From: Caulobacter segnis
GTDB lineage: Bacteria > Pseudomonadota > Alphaproteobacteria > Caulobacterales > Caulobacteraceae
Length of the DNA stretch: 64,000 nt
NCBI RefSeq assembly: GCF_019931575.1
Contig: NZ_CP082923.1
Span: 3,224,001-3,288,000, forward strand
Direction of reading: 5' to 3'
A model generated the notes under the pieces. That model was not told the DNA's origin. It did no database searches and saw nothing but the letters and a program-made list of their open reading frames with translations. Shown piece after piece: positions 36,201 through 45,793 of the stretch. A program made the position numbers and the translations under genes. The stretch's first letter is position 1. Each line of letters starts with the position of its first letter.

Positions 36201-36245
36201 TTAACCATGTCTTCGCGGCCGAATCCTAAAGCGCTCGTTAACTAT
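36201..36245 (+). promoter_or_regulatory. Two CtrA-like half-sites upstream of the chemoreceptor
   Basis: TTAACCAT at 36201-36208 and TTAACTAT at 36238-36245 resemble the Caulobacter CtrA half-site TTAACCAT. They lie in the promoter region of the minus-strand chemoreceptor gene. Many motility genes in Caulobacter are CtrA-controlled. Neither forms a full TTAA-N7-TTAA site. Confidence 0.35.
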
Positions 36246-36293
36246 GCCGTGGACGCGGCGAACTGCGACAATCCGCGCGCTGGAACAGCCACC

Positions 36294-38609
36294 CTAACGC
36301 GAGAAGCGGGCCTTCACGGGCGCGTAGTTGTCCCAGACTTGACCGTCGCTGACCGAGCGCAGCAGCTTGACGTATTCGGCGTGGCTCCAGGCCAGCGGGG
36401 TGGCGCTATCGGTGCCCTCGCCGCGCGTGTACGCATGCGGGCTCTCCGCGCCGACGCCGTCCCAGACCTGCTCGGGGATCAGCAGACCCTCGTTGGCGAA
36501 CAGCTCCATGGCCTTGACGTAGGTGTCGCGGATCTTCTTGACCGCCGCCGGATCGGGCTTGCCCGACAGGCCGGCCAGCGCCAGTTCGTAGTGGCCGCGC
36601 TCGCCGGTGAAGATCGGCCACACCCGGCCGCGCTGGCCCGGACGCATCTGGTCGCCCTCGCCATAGTTCGCGCCGCTCTTGGTGTCCTCGCCGTAGCCGT
36701 CGACGCCATAGCGCCGCCAGCCGGGGAAGCGGCCTTCAACGCCCAGGAAGGTGAAGCTGTAGCGCACGCGATAGAGGTCCTCCATCGCCTCGTCGTCCAG
36801 CTTGGGCAGGGTCGCGACGATGGCCGGGTCGTCGGCGCGGCGCACGCCGTAGCGGACCAGCTCGAGGAAGCCGGCGTCCAGCATCTTGTCTTCCGGCACG
36901 GCCGCCTGACCGTTGCGCTCCTCGACCGGGCTCTTGTTGTCCGGATCCTGGTCGCCGTTGAGGCGCAGATAGTAGTGGCCGTCGCCGAACGCGCCCTTGG
37001 TCGTGACCATGCGGGCCTCGACCTTGGACGAGTAATCGTCGGCGGTCTTGCGGTAGAGCTCGGCGCCGGCCTTGTCGCCCGCTGTCTCGGCGATGTCGCC
37101 GGCGACCACCAGGCCCGCGATCACGGCGGCGGTCGTCGAGGGCGAATAGCCGCCCTGCTCTTCCCAACGCTCCTGCTGGGTGAACGGCGGCGTGATCGTC
37201 GAGTGGTTCCAGCCCAGGTCGACCTTGCCCCCCTTGACCAGGAAGTCGGCCGCAGGTTTGAGCATCTTGCCGTAATAGGCCTTCAGCTCGGGCTCGGAGA
37301 GCCAGCCCAGCTTCCAGAGCTTCCAGCCCAGCATGATCGGCATGGCCGTCTGGTCCAGCTGGACGCCGACCCATTCGGGCGTGCCATCGACATGCGACTT
37401 CTGCAGGAACCAGCCGCCGTCGCCCGTATTGCCCGGAGTCTTGGGGCCGACCTGCACGGTGGGCAGGTAGTGGAACGCCGCCAGGGGCGTGTCCCTGTCG
37501 CCCAGGGCCGCCAGGGCCATGGCGCACTGGTAGAAGTCGCGCGGCCAGACGGCCTTATACCCCGTAGAGGACTTGGTGGCGTCGACCGTGTCGCCCCACG
37601 GGTTCGACAGCGAGGCGATCAGGGCGCCGGCGTGGGTGCGGTCCTCCTGGACCTTCAGCATCAGGGCCGAGGCCTGGACCAGCTTGCCTCCGTCCTCCGA
37701 GGCCTCGCGCAGACGCGGCAGCTCGGTAAGCGAGGCCAGGTAGTCCTCCCAGCCCACGCGCGCGCCCTCGCCGTTGAAGCGGGCCAGCACCTCGGCGTAG
37801 CCGGTCTTCAAGGTGGCCGAAGCCGCGGCGTCGGCGACCTTGGCGTCGGGGCCGAAGCCCAAGGCGAAGTCGAAGGTCGCTTCCTTGGCGACGGCCGACA
37901 GTTGGCCGGTCAGGACGATCGCGCCCTTGGCGGAGGTCGTCGTGGCCTTCAGGTCCGCCAGGGCGTCGCCGTCCTTCAGCACGCTGGCGCCAGCCTTGGC
38001 GAACGGCTTGGCCCCCTTCAAGCTTAGATGCGCCTTGCCTTCGAAGGCCGTCAGGGCGGTCGACGAGGCCGCGCCCGTGTCGCCGCCGCCGGTGTTGGCC
38101 ATGTGCGGCTCGAGCACCAGGGTCGGGGTCACCGGGCCCTTCAGCGCCTTGACCGTGACGCGCACGAACAGGCTGTCGCGGTCGGGATCGGTGAAGATCC
38201 GCTTTTCGATGACGAAGCGGCCTTGGCGGTCGGTGGTGGTGATCTTGTAGGCCGGCGACAGCGGCCGGCCGGCGGCGTCGACGTGCAGATATTCGGTCTT
38301 CGAGGTCGTGTCCGCGCCCTCGACCGCCAGGCCCGTCGCGGTCTGGACGGCGATGCGCATCTGCTTGATCTGGGCCTCGTGGATCAGGCCGTACATGGTC
38401 TCGGTCAGCACGCCGTCGGCGATCGAGAACCAGACCTTGGACACCGCCCCGGTCTTGCCGCCGGCCTTGTAGGCCCCGTTCACATAGGCCTCGTAGGACG
38501 CGCCGACGCCGGTCTTGGCCGAATAGGCCCAGGTGGTGGGCGTGGCGGCGTGCGCCGCGCTGGCGGTCAGGGCGGCCGAGGCCAGGGCGAGAAGTTTCAG
38601 GCTGCGCAT
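36294..38609 (-). CDS. Glucan 1,4-alpha-glucosidase (GH15 glucoamylase)
   Basis: The protein has 771 residues starting MRSLKLLALASAALTASAAHAA, a Sec signal peptide. An N-terminal beta-sandwich (residues about 25-290) precedes an (alpha/alpha)6 barrel. The barrel has STGYKAVWPRDFYQCAMALAALGD, WEEQGGYSPSTTAAVIAGL (general-acid Glu) and PLAWSHAEYVKLLRS (general-base Glu). It releases glucose from the non-reducing ends of maltodextrins in the periplasm or outside. It lies at the end of the mal locus, directly after the MFS carrier gene in the same direction. Confidence 0.92.
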   Translation of the reverse strand: MRSLKLLALASAALTASAAHAATPTTWAYSAKTGVGASYEAYVNGAYKAGGKTGAVSKVWFSIADGVLTETMYGLIHEAQIKQMRIAVQTATGLAVEGADTTSKTEYLHVDAAGRPLSPAYKITTTDRQGRFVIEKRIFTDPDRDSLFVRVTVKALKGPVTPTLVLEPHMANTGGGDTGAASSTALTAFEGKAHLSLKGAKPFAKAGASVLKDGDALADLKATTTSAKGAIVLTGQLSAVAKEATFDFALGFGPDAKVADAAASATLKTGYAEVLARFNGEGARVGWEDYLASLTELPRLREASEDGGKLVQASALMLKVQEDRTHAGALIASLSNPWGDTVDATKSSTGYKAVWPRDFYQCAMALAALGDRDTPLAAFHYLPTVQVGPKTPGNTGDGGWFLQKSHVDGTPEWVGVQLDQTAMPIMLGWKLWKLGWLSEPELKAYYGKMLKPAADFLVKGGKVDLGWNHSTITPPFTQQERWEEQGGYSPSTTAAVIAGLVVAGDIAETAGDKAGAELYRKTADDYSSKVEARMVTTKGAFGDGHYYLRLNGDQDPDNKSPVEERNGQAAVPEDKMLDAGFLELVRYGVRRADDPAIVATLPKLDDEAMEDLYRVRYSFTFLGVEGRFPGWRRYGVDGYGEDTKSGANYGEGDQMRPGQRGRVWPIFTGERGHYELALAGLSGKPDPAAVKKIRDTYVKAMELFANEGLLIPEQVWDGVGAESPHAYTRGEGTDSATPLAWSHAEYVKLLRSVSDGQVWDNYAPVKARFSR

Positions 38610-38643
38610 GGCGAGGACTCGTCAGGCTGGAAGGGAAAGGAAT

Positions 38644-40173
38644 TCAGGCCGGCTTGGCGGCGTCAGGACGGCGTTGGGTGTCGGTGTCGCGAACGGCGAA
38701 GGTCGCGGCCGCCGCGATCGCGAACGAGGCCGCGCCCAGCACCAGGGCGAAGATCGCCTGGCCGCCGAAGAAGGTCTTGAGCAGCAGGCCCAGCACCGTC
38801 GCCGCCAACAGCTGCGGGATGACGATGAAGAAGTTGAAGATGCCCATGTAGACGCCCATCTTCCGCGCCGGCAGGGCCCCGGCCAGGATCGAGTACGGGG
38901 CCGACAGGATCGAGCTCCAGGCGAAGCCGACGCCGACCATGCCGATCCACAACAGGCCCGGCTGGCGGATCAGCAGGAACGACAACAGGCCCAGCGCGCC
39001 AAGGCCCAGGCAGATCGCGTGGCTGACGCGGCGGCTGGTGGCCTGTACCATCAGCGGAATGAGCAGGGCCGCCAGGGCCGCGACGCCGTTGTAGACGGCG
39101 AACAGCACGCCCACCCAGTCCGCACCCTGGTTATAGGCCTTGGACGCCGCGTCCGTGGCGTGGAAGTGGACCGCCGCCACCGCCGGGGTCGTGTAGATCC
39201 ACATGGCGAACAGGCCAAACCACGAGAAGAACTGCACCACCGCCAGCTGGCGCATGGTCCTGGGCATCCGAAAGACGTCGGACAGGACTTCCGAGAAGCC
39301 GTTGTCCGTCCGGCCGATGCGCTTGAACCGCGCGCCGGCGACGCCCGCCACGCCGAACACGAAGATCAGGCCGGCCAGGACATAGAGTTCCTTCTCCAGG
39401 CCCGCGCCCCAGACCAGCAAGGCCAGGGCGAGCCCGCCCAGCACGCCGCCAACGCCCAGAGCGACGTAGGCGTTGACCGAGGGCTCGGGTTCTTCATGCG
39501 GGCCGAAGCCCAGCGCCTCGTGCTCGGCGACCTCGAAGGCGGCGAGCTGGTCGGGGCTGTATTCCCTGGTCGTGAACACCGTCCACAGCACGGCCAGCAG
39601 CAGGCCCGCGCCGCCGGTGTAGAAGGCGATGCGCACCGCGTCGGGGATCTGGCCGGCCGGCGCGGTGTTGGCCACCTGGAACCAGTTGGTCAGCATCCAC
39701 GGCAGGGCCGAGGCCAGCACCGCGCCCAGGCCGATGAAGAAGCTCTGCATGGCGTAGCCGGTGGCCCGCTGCGCGTCGGGCAGGTTGTCGCCGACGAAGG
39801 CCCGGAACGGCTCCATGGTGATGTTGATCGAGGCGTCCATGATCCACAGCGCCGCGGCCGCCACCCACAGGGTCGGCGAGTTGGGCATGACGACCAGCGC
39901 CAGGGTGGTGAGGATCGCGCCCCAGAAGAAGTACGGCCGACGACGGCCCAGGCGGCCCCAGGTCTTGTCGGAAAGGTGGCCAATGATCGGCTGGACCAGC
40001 AGGCCCGTGGCCGGCGCGGCGATCCACAGGATCGCCAGGTGGTTCACATCGACGCCCAGGGTCTGGAAGATGCGGCTGGTGTTGGCGTTCTGCAGGCCGA
40101 AACCGATCTGGATTCCGAAGAAGCCAAAGCACATGTTCCAGATCTGCAGGAAACTGAGCCTCTGCCTGGCCAT
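38644..40173 (-). CDS. MFS sugar transporter, SLC45/maltose type
   Basis: The protein has 509 residues from ATG 40173, with GGAGGA just upstream. Twelve hydrophobic helices are visible. The family loop HLSDKTWGRLGRRRPYFFWGA follows TM2, and NMCFGFFGIQIGFGLQNANTSRIF opens TM1. Such carriers (MalY in Caulobacter) import maltose or maltodextrin through the inner membrane by proton symport. The gene diverges from the LacI regulator, and both share the operator-rich gap 40174-40497. Confidence 0.9.
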   Translation of the reverse strand: MARQRLSFLQIWNMCFGFFGIQIGFGLQNANTSRIFQTLGVDVNHLAILWIAAPATGLLVQPIIGHLSDKTWGRLGRRRPYFFWGAILTTLALVVMPNSPTLWVAAAALWIMDASINITMEPFRAFVGDNLPDAQRATGYAMQSFFIGLGAVLASALPWMLTNWFQVANTAPAGQIPDAVRIAFYTGGAGLLLAVLWTVFTTREYSPDQLAAFEVAEHEALGFGPHEEPEPSVNAYVALGVGGVLGGLALALLVWGAGLEKELYVLAGLIFVFGVAGVAGARFKRIGRTDNGFSEVLSDVFRMPRTMRQLAVVQFFSWFGLFAMWIYTTPAVAAVHFHATDAASKAYNQGADWVGVLFAVYNGVAALAALLIPLMVQATSRRVSHAICLGLGALGLLSFLLIRQPGLLWIGMVGVGFAWSSILSAPYSILAGALPARKMGVYMGIFNFFIVIPQLLAATVLGLLLKTFFGGQAIFALVLGAASFAIAAAATFAVRDTDTQRRPDAAKPA

Positions 40174-40497
40174 GGATCCTCCGCCCCACTCCGACCGCCG
40201 GTTGCTTCCGGCTGGTTCGCAAGTTTTTTCATAAACTGACCTGGTCGGCATTTGCGCACGCGTCGCCGTCACGCGCAACGCAAATTCCATACTTTATTGG
40301 ATTTTCGAGTTCAGTCCGGGCGGTCCTTCGCCCGCCACTTCCGCGCTTCGCGCCCTGAGCTTCAACATTATTTGCAGTAGTTTTCACGACGAAATTTCAA
40401 CCGGAGCCACCCTCGCCCGGCTTGCAAACCCGCCCGAACGGCGCCTTATGGGCGATTGAAAAAGTTTGCAGAAATCTTTGCATTGGGGACGGCGTAG
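40174..40497. promoter_or_regulatory. Divergent mal promoter region with TTTGC half-sites
   Basis: This 324-base gap has no gene. It contains an inverted pair ATTTGCG (40250-40256)/CGCAAAT (40279-40285). TTTGCAGTAGTTTTCA lies at 40371-40386, TTGCAAA at 40432-40438, and TTTGCA at 40465 and 40477 close to the regulator start. The 40371 site is nearly identical to one before the TonB receptor (46032-46047). These are likely operators for the LacI-family regulator encoded next door. Confidence 0.6.
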
Positions 40498-41508
40498 GTG
40501 AGCAAGGGGGCGACGCGACTGGAGGATCTGGCCAAGCTGGCGGGGGTCTCGATCTCGACCGCGTCGCGGGCCCTCAACGACAGCCCGGCCGTCAACAAGC
40601 GCACCAAGCAGCTGATCTGGAAGCTGGCGCGCGAGATGGACTATCCGTTCCGCCGCTACATGCCCGCCGGCCCGATCGGGGCCGAGGCGACGATCGCCAT
40701 CGTCACGCCTCGTCCACAAGGGCGTGACAGCGGCATGTCCGACCCGTTCTTCCTGGAGCTGCTGGCCGGCGTTGGCGAGGCGGCGCGTGAGCGCGGCTGC
40801 GACGTGATCCTCAGCCACATCGCCCCGGCCAATTTCGAGGACCTGTCGGCGGCCATGACCACCAGCCGGGCCGAGGGCGTGATCTTCCTCGGCCAGAGCT
40901 CGCTGCACGCGGCCTTCAACCGCCTGGCCGAGACCGAGACCCGCTTCGTGGTCTGGGGCGCGCAGTTCCCCGACCAGGCCTATTGCTCGGTGGGCTCGGA
41001 CAACATCCAGGGCGGCCGCCGCGCCACGCTCCACCTGGCGCGCCTCGGCCGCAAGCGCATCGTCTTCCTGGGCGACACCGAGGCGCCCGAGGCCATGCAC
41101 CGCCATCGCGGCTATCTGGAAGCGCTGGAGCAGGCCAAGCTGGGCGTCGATCCGGATCTGATCGTGCCGGCCCACTTCGAGGTCGAATCGGCCGAGGCCG
41201 CGGTCGACAGCCTGATCCACCACGGCGTGACCTTCGACGGCGTCGTCGCCGCCTCGGACCTGATCGCCCTGGGCGCCATCCGCGCGCTGAAGCACGCGGG
41301 CCTGTCGGTCCCGGGCGACGTCTCGGTGATGGGCTTCGACAATGTGCCCTTCAGCCGCTACGCCAGCCCCGCCCTCAGCACCATCGCCCAGGACACCGCC
41401 AAGGCCGGCCGGCTGATGGTGTCCAAGCTCCTGGACAGCGGCGAACGCGCCAGCCGGTCGGAACGGGTGCCGACCGACCTGATCATCCGGGAAAGCTGCG
41501 GCGGCTGA
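40498..41508 (+). CDS. LacI-family transcriptional regulator of the mal locus
   Basis: The protein has 336 residues starting with GTG 40498. The HTH is RLEDLAKLAGVSISTASRAL with the hinge DYPFRRYMPAGP. A periplasmic-binding-protein-like effector domain follows (EATIAIVTPRPQ, FDGVVAASDLIALGAIRALKHAGLSVPGDVSVMGFDNVPFSRYASPALSTI). It most likely represses the maltodextrin genes and is released by maltose or a derivative. It lies divergent to the MFS carrier, as in the C. crescentus mal region. Confidence 0.9.
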   Translation: MSKGATRLEDLAKLAGVSISTASRALNDSPAVNKRTKQLIWKLAREMDYPFRRYMPAGPIGAEATIAIVTPRPQGRDSGMSDPFFLELLAGVGEAARERGCDVILSHIAPANFEDLSAAMTTSRAEGVIFLGQSSLHAAFNRLAETETRFVVWGAQFPDQAYCSVGSDNIQGGRRATLHLARLGRKRIVFLGDTEAPEAMHRHRGYLEALEQAKLGVDPDLIVPAHFEVESAEAAVDSLIHHGVTFDGVVAASDLIALGAIRALKHAGLSVPGDVSVMGFDNVPFSRYASPALSTIAQDTAKAGRLMVSKLLDSGERASRSERVPTDLIIRESCGG

Positions 41509-41589
41509 CCGCTTGAAGTGCGGATTTCGGTGTGGAGCCCCATCAACCGCGACGCCTAACGCCCGAAAATCCACGGCACGGAGACGGCG

Positions 41590-42363
41590 ATGCGGGATGA
41601 GGATCTGGAAGCGGCGGCCAGCAAGGCCCCGGCCGTCACCCTGGGCTTCTGGGTCATCAAGATTCTGGCCACGACCCTGGGCGAGACCGGCGGCGATACG
41701 CTGAGCATGACCTTGAACCTGGGCTACCTGCTCAGTTCGGCGATCTTCCTGACCATCCTGCTGGCCTTCGTCGCGGGCCAGGTCACGGCGCGGCGCTTCC
41801 ACCCGCTCCTGTACTGGGCGACGATCGTGGCCTCGACCACCGCCGGCACGACCATGGCCGACTTCGCCACGCGCTCACTGGCGATCGGCTATGCCGGCGG
41901 CTCCCTGCTGCTGCTGGGCTGCGTGCTGGCGTCGCTGGCGGCGTGGCGCGCCGCGCTGGGCCGGATCGACGCCGACGACATCCATTCGCCCAGGGCCGAG
42001 CTATTCTACTGGGTGACGATCACCTTTTCCCAGACCCTGGGCACGGCGCTGGGCGACTGGACCGCCGACACCGCCAACCTGGGCTATATCGGCGCGGCGA
42101 TCATCTTCGCGGGAATGCTGGCCCTCGTGGCGGCGCTGCATTTCCGCACCCGGGCCAGCAAGGTCGTGCTGTTCTGGGCCGCCTTCATCCTGACCCGGCC
42201 GTTGGGCGCGGCGGTCGGCGACTTCCTGGACAAGCCTTTGGATCACGGCGGCCTGGCGCTGAGCCGGCCGCTCGCCTCGGCCGCGCTGGCGGCGGCGATC
42301 GTCGCGCTGATCCTGGTCCTGCCCCAGCGCAGCGGCCAGCACGCGCCGGCCGCCGAGACCTAG
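41590..42363 (+). CDS. COG4705-like membrane protein with internal fourfold repeat
   Basis: The protein has 257 residues and about eight hydrophobic helices. A motif recurs four times: TTLGETGGDTLSMTLNLGY, TTAGTTMADFATRSLAIGY, QTLGTALGDWTADTANLGY and RPLGAAVGDFLDKPLDHGG. Each is T/R-xxG-xxx-(G/A)D at a membrane interface, suggesting paired transmembrane units around repeated Asp residues. I recall similar proteins as COG4705, of unknown function. It sits inside the mal locus between the regulator and the alpha-glucosidase, overlapping the latter tail-to-tail by 4 bases. Confidence 0.8.
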   Translation: MRDEDLEAAASKAPAVTLGFWVIKILATTLGETGGDTLSMTLNLGYLLSSAIFLTILLAFVAGQVTARRFHPLLYWATIVASTTAGTTMADFATRSLAIGYAGGSLLLLGCVLASLAAWRAALGRIDADDIHSPRAELFYWVTITFSQTLGTALGDWTADTANLGYIGAAIIFAGMLALVAALHFRTRASKVVLFWAAFILTRPLGAAVGDFLDKPLDHGGLALSRPLASAALAAAIVALILVLPQRSGQHAPAAET

Positions 42364-43940
42364 CCTCGCCGCGCGATCAGCCCCGCGCAGGGCGGCATGT
42401 CACCCTCGCCGCCCAGGTTGACGCCGTCGATCATCGCCCAGCCTTCGGGCAGCGACCAGCTCACGGCCTCGTGGCCCAGGTTGAAGGCCAGCAGCAGCGC
42501 GCCTTCGCCCTCGCCGCGCTGGAAGATCAGCAGCGGACTGTTGGTGTCGACGAAGCTGATCGCGCCGGTGCGCAGGGCGGCATAGGCCTTGCGCAGGCCG
42601 ATCAGGCGGCGGGCGACATGCAGGGTCGAGGTCGGGTCCGCCTCCTGGGCGTCGACGGCCAGTGGCAGGTGCTCGGGATCGACCGGCAGCCACGGCTCGA
42701 CCGCCGAGAAGCCGGCATTGACCGCGCCCGACACCCACGGCATCGGCGTGCGAGCCCCGTCGCGCCCCAGGGTCTGGGGCCAGTTGGCGATGGCCTCAGG
42801 ATCGACCAGGCGCTCGAACGGGACATTGGCCTGAGGCAGGCCCAACTCCTCACCCTGATAGACGAAGACGTTGCCGCGCAGGCCCATCAGCAGCAGCAGG
42901 CACATCTCGGCGAAGGCCTTGCGGTCGCGCCCCTCGGCCCAGCGCGACACCGCGCGCGGCGCGTCGTGGTTCGAGAAGGTCCAGGACGGCCAGCCCTCGC
43001 CGTCCGCGCCCGGCCACATGGCCGCGCCCTGCGGGATCATCGCGGGCGCCAGCTTGTCGGCGTAGAGATAGAGGAAGCCGTAGGCGCTGTTCAGGCGATC
43101 ATCGCCCGCCGTGAACAGCTTCATCTCGCGATCGGCGTGGTCGCCGCCGACCTCGGCCACCGAGAACCGCCCGCCCGCTGCGTCGGTCAGCGCCCGCAGG
43201 CGGCCGAGGAACTTCGGGATGTCGGCGTGGCTCTGGTTGTGGATCTTGTCCTGGAAGTCGAACGGCCGCGTGCGCTTGCCGCCCGGCGGCAGCGGCGGGT
43301 TGTCCGTGAACTTCGGGTCGTGCATCGAGAAATTGATGGCGTCGAAGCGGAAGCCGTCCACACCCTTGTCGATCCAGAATTGGGTGACCGCCAGCAGGGC
43401 CTCCTGCACCGCCGGATTATGCAGGTTCAGCTGCGGCTGCGAGGCCAGGAAGTTGTGCATGTAGTACTGGCCGCGACGGGCGTCCCAGGTCCAGGCCGGC
43501 CCGCCGAACACCGACTGCCAGTTGCTGGGCGGGCTGCCGTCGGGCTTGGCGTCGGCCCAGACGAACCAGTCGGCCTTGGCGTTGGTCCGATCCTGGCGGC
43601 TCTCGGCGAACCAGGGATGCTCGTCCGAGGTGTGCGAGAAGACCAGGTCGATGATGATCTTCAGATCCAGCGCATGGGCCTTGGCGATCAGGGCGTCGAA
43701 GTCGCCCAGGGTCCCAAAGATCGGGTCGACGTCGCGATAATCCGAGACGTCGTAGCCGAAGTCCTTCATCGGCGAGGTGAAGAACGGCGACAGCCAAACC
43801 CCGTCAACGCCCAGCGAGGCGATGTGGTCGAGATGCGCCGTGACGCCCGGCAGGTCGCCGACGCCATCGCCGTTCGAGTCGGCGTAGCTGCGCGGATAGA
43901 CCTGGTAGATGACCGCGCCGCGCCACCATTCGGCGTTCAT
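42360..43940 (-). CDS. Alpha-glucosidase, GH13 family
   Basis: The protein has 526 residues from ATG 43940 (MNAEWWRGAVIYQVYPRSY) and no signal peptide, so it is cytoplasmic. GH13 regions are intact: IIDLVFSHTSDEHPWF, GFRFDAINFSM (nucleophile Asp), VAEVGG (general-acid Glu) and TFSNHDAPRA (transition-state Asp). It belongs to the oligo-1,6/alpha-glucosidase subgroup. It hydrolyses imported maltose or maltodextrins to glucose. It is co-directional with the exported amylase upstream. Confidence 0.92.
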   Translation of the reverse strand: MNAEWWRGAVIYQVYPRSYADSNGDGVGDLPGVTAHLDHIASLGVDGVWLSPFFTSPMKDFGYDVSDYRDVDPIFGTLGDFDALIAKAHALDLKIIIDLVFSHTSDEHPWFAESRQDRTNAKADWFVWADAKPDGSPPSNWQSVFGGPAWTWDARRGQYYMHNFLASQPQLNLHNPAVQEALLAVTQFWIDKGVDGFRFDAINFSMHDPKFTDNPPLPPGGKRTRPFDFQDKIHNQSHADIPKFLGRLRALTDAAGGRFSVAEVGGDHADREMKLFTAGDDRLNSAYGFLYLYADKLAPAMIPQGAAMWPGADGEGWPSWTFSNHDAPRAVSRWAEGRDRKAFAEMCLLLLMGLRGNVFVYQGEELGLPQANVPFERLVDPEAIANWPQTLGRDGARTPMPWVSGAVNAGFSAVEPWLPVDPEHLPLAVDAQEADPTSTLHVARRLIGLRKAYAALRTGAISFVDTNSPLLIFQRGEGEGALLLAFNLGHEAVSWSLPEGWAMIDGVNLGGEGDMPPCAGLIARRG

Positions 43941-43981
43941 CGACGTCTCCGCACCGGGGCGAGCAAGAACCTGAACTGTCA

Positions 43982-45793
43982 CTATCGTCCCTCGGAAACG
44001 CAAATCTTGTAGTCGAGCGGCTTGAGCGCGATGGCATAGCTGCCCGGCGCGGCCGCGGTCGCGGCGCATGCGCCGTGCAGGGTCCGCCAGGCGACGGAGC
44101 CGGCCTCGACCGACACATTGGCCTTCAGCGGCTGGTCGCTGGTGTTGAATACGGCCAGCACCTCGGTCTTGCCCAGGATGCGCGAGACCGCCAGAAGGCC
44201 CGGCTGGTCGCCGGCGGCCCGGACCACCTGACGACCGTCGCGCAGGGCCGGCGTGGCGACGCGCAGCTTCGAGAGCTCGGCGATGCGCTGGTAGAGGACG
44301 CTGTCGGTCTTGAACGCCGAAATCGGCCCCTTGGCGGTCGAGCCGACCAGGCGGTTGTCGTTGTAGCTGGCGACCTGGCTTTCGAACATGTCCTCGCGGC
44401 TGTCGGAATAGTCGCCGTCGCCGGTGAAGCCCTGCTCGTCGCCGTAATAGATGGTGGGCGCGCCGCGCGCAGTCAGCATGATGGCGTTGGCCAGGGTCAC
44501 GCGCGCCAGCAGCTCGCCGTCGGAGATGGCGGGCTTGGCTTTCAGCATGAACCAGCCGATGCGGCCCATGTCGTGATTGCCCAGGAAGGTCGGCAGCTGG
44601 CGCGCGCCGGCCTCGCCGCCTTCATAGGCCGGGTCGGCGGCGAAGACGCGGGCCAGGCGGTCGGTCCCGGTCCGGCCAATGGCGACGTCGGTCGCCGCCG
44701 ACTGGAAGGCGAAGTCCAGCACCGCCGGCAGCTTGTCGACGCGGGTGTGGCTGGCCAGGATCGCGACATCGGGATCGAACACCTCGCCGAAGATGTGGAA
44801 GTTCGGGATGCCCCTGGCCTTGGCGCGCGCCAGCATCGCCGGGACGAAGGCCTGCCAGAACTCGGGGTTCACGTGGCGGGCGGTGTCGATGCGGAAGCCG
44901 TCGACGCCGAACTCGTCGATCCACCGGCCGTAGACCTCGATGAAGCCCTGGATGACCTGCGGGTTCTCGGTGAAGACGTCATCCAGGGTGGCGAAGTCGC
45001 CGGTCAGCGAGCTCTCGCCGGCGAACGTGCTCTCGCCCCGGTTATGGTAGTAGATCGGGTCGTTCAGCCATGCCGGCGCCTTGGCGTGCTCCTGCCCCGC
45101 CGGGATGTACGGCGTGTAGGCCCAGTCCGTCCGCTTGAGCTTGGAAAAGTCCTTGCCGTCGAAGCCGTCGTTGATCGGCGCGCCGCCGACCCCGCCCCGC
45201 CGCGTATAGGGATAGTCGGCGACTCCGCGATAGACGCAGCGGCTCTCCGGGCACTCGCGATACTGGATGATGTCCGCCGTGTGGTTCACGACGATGTCCA
45301 TATAAACCTTCATGCCTCGGGCGTGGGCCGCGTCGACCAGGGCCTTGAAGTCGGCCTTAGTCCCCAGATGCGGATCGACATCGGTGAAGTCAGTGATCCA
45401 GTAGCCATGGTGCGCGGCCGACTCGTGGCCGGGCGGTCCCTGCACCGCGCGGTTCTTGAAGATCGGCGCCAGCCACACCGCCGTCGCGCCCAGGCCCTGG
45501 ATGTAGTCCAGCCGTCGGGTCACGCCCTTGATGTCGCCGCCGTGATAGAAGCCCGCCCGCGTCGGGTCGAAGCCGTCGACCAGCGGGCCACCCTTCATCC
45601 CGCCGTGGTCATTGGTCGCGTCGCCATTTTCGAAACGATCGGGCAGGACGAAATAGATCACCTCGTCCTGCGGCTTGCGCAGCCGGTACGAGGCCAGGGA
45701 TTGGGTGGGCGGAGCCGCCACGGCGCTCGTCGCCAGCGCGCTCGCGACCATCATGGTCAGCAGCGTCCTTCGCCAGGGCGTCAAGGCCGACAT
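43982..45793 (-). CDS. Exported alpha-amylase (GH13)
   Basis: The protein has 603 residues from ATG 45793 (GGGAGGGG ribosome site). The N-terminal PWRRTLLTMMVASALATSAVAAP is a signal peptide. GH13 motifs: MDIVVNHTADIIQY, GFRIDTARHVNPEF (nucleophile), IFGEVFDPD (acid) and FLGNHDMGRIGWF. EVIYFVLPDRFENGDATNDHGG is the cyclomaltodextrinase/amylase opening. A C-terminal beta domain ends near DYKICVSEGR. It shortens maltodextrins or starch in the periplasm. It diverges from the TonB receptor across the operator gap. Confidence 0.92.
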   Translation of the reverse strand: MSALTPWRRTLLTMMVASALATSAVAAPPTQSLASYRLRKPQDEVIYFVLPDRFENGDATNDHGGMKGGPLVDGFDPTRAGFYHGGDIKGVTRRLDYIQGLGATAVWLAPIFKNRAVQGPPGHESAAHHGYWITDFTDVDPHLGTKADFKALVDAAHARGMKVYMDIVVNHTADIIQYRECPESRCVYRGVADYPYTRRGGVGGAPINDGFDGKDFSKLKRTDWAYTPYIPAGQEHAKAPAWLNDPIYYHNRGESTFAGESSLTGDFATLDDVFTENPQVIQGFIEVYGRWIDEFGVDGFRIDTARHVNPEFWQAFVPAMLARAKARGIPNFHIFGEVFDPDVAILASHTRVDKLPAVLDFAFQSAATDVAIGRTGTDRLARVFAADPAYEGGEAGARQLPTFLGNHDMGRIGWFMLKAKPAISDGELLARVTLANAIMLTARGAPTIYYGDEQGFTGDGDYSDSREDMFESQVASYNDNRLVGSTAKGPISAFKTDSVLYQRIAELSKLRVATPALRDGRQVVRAAGDQPGLLAVSRILGKTEVLAVFNTSDQPLKANVSVEAGSVAWRTLHGACAATAAAPGSYAIALKPLDYKICVSEGR

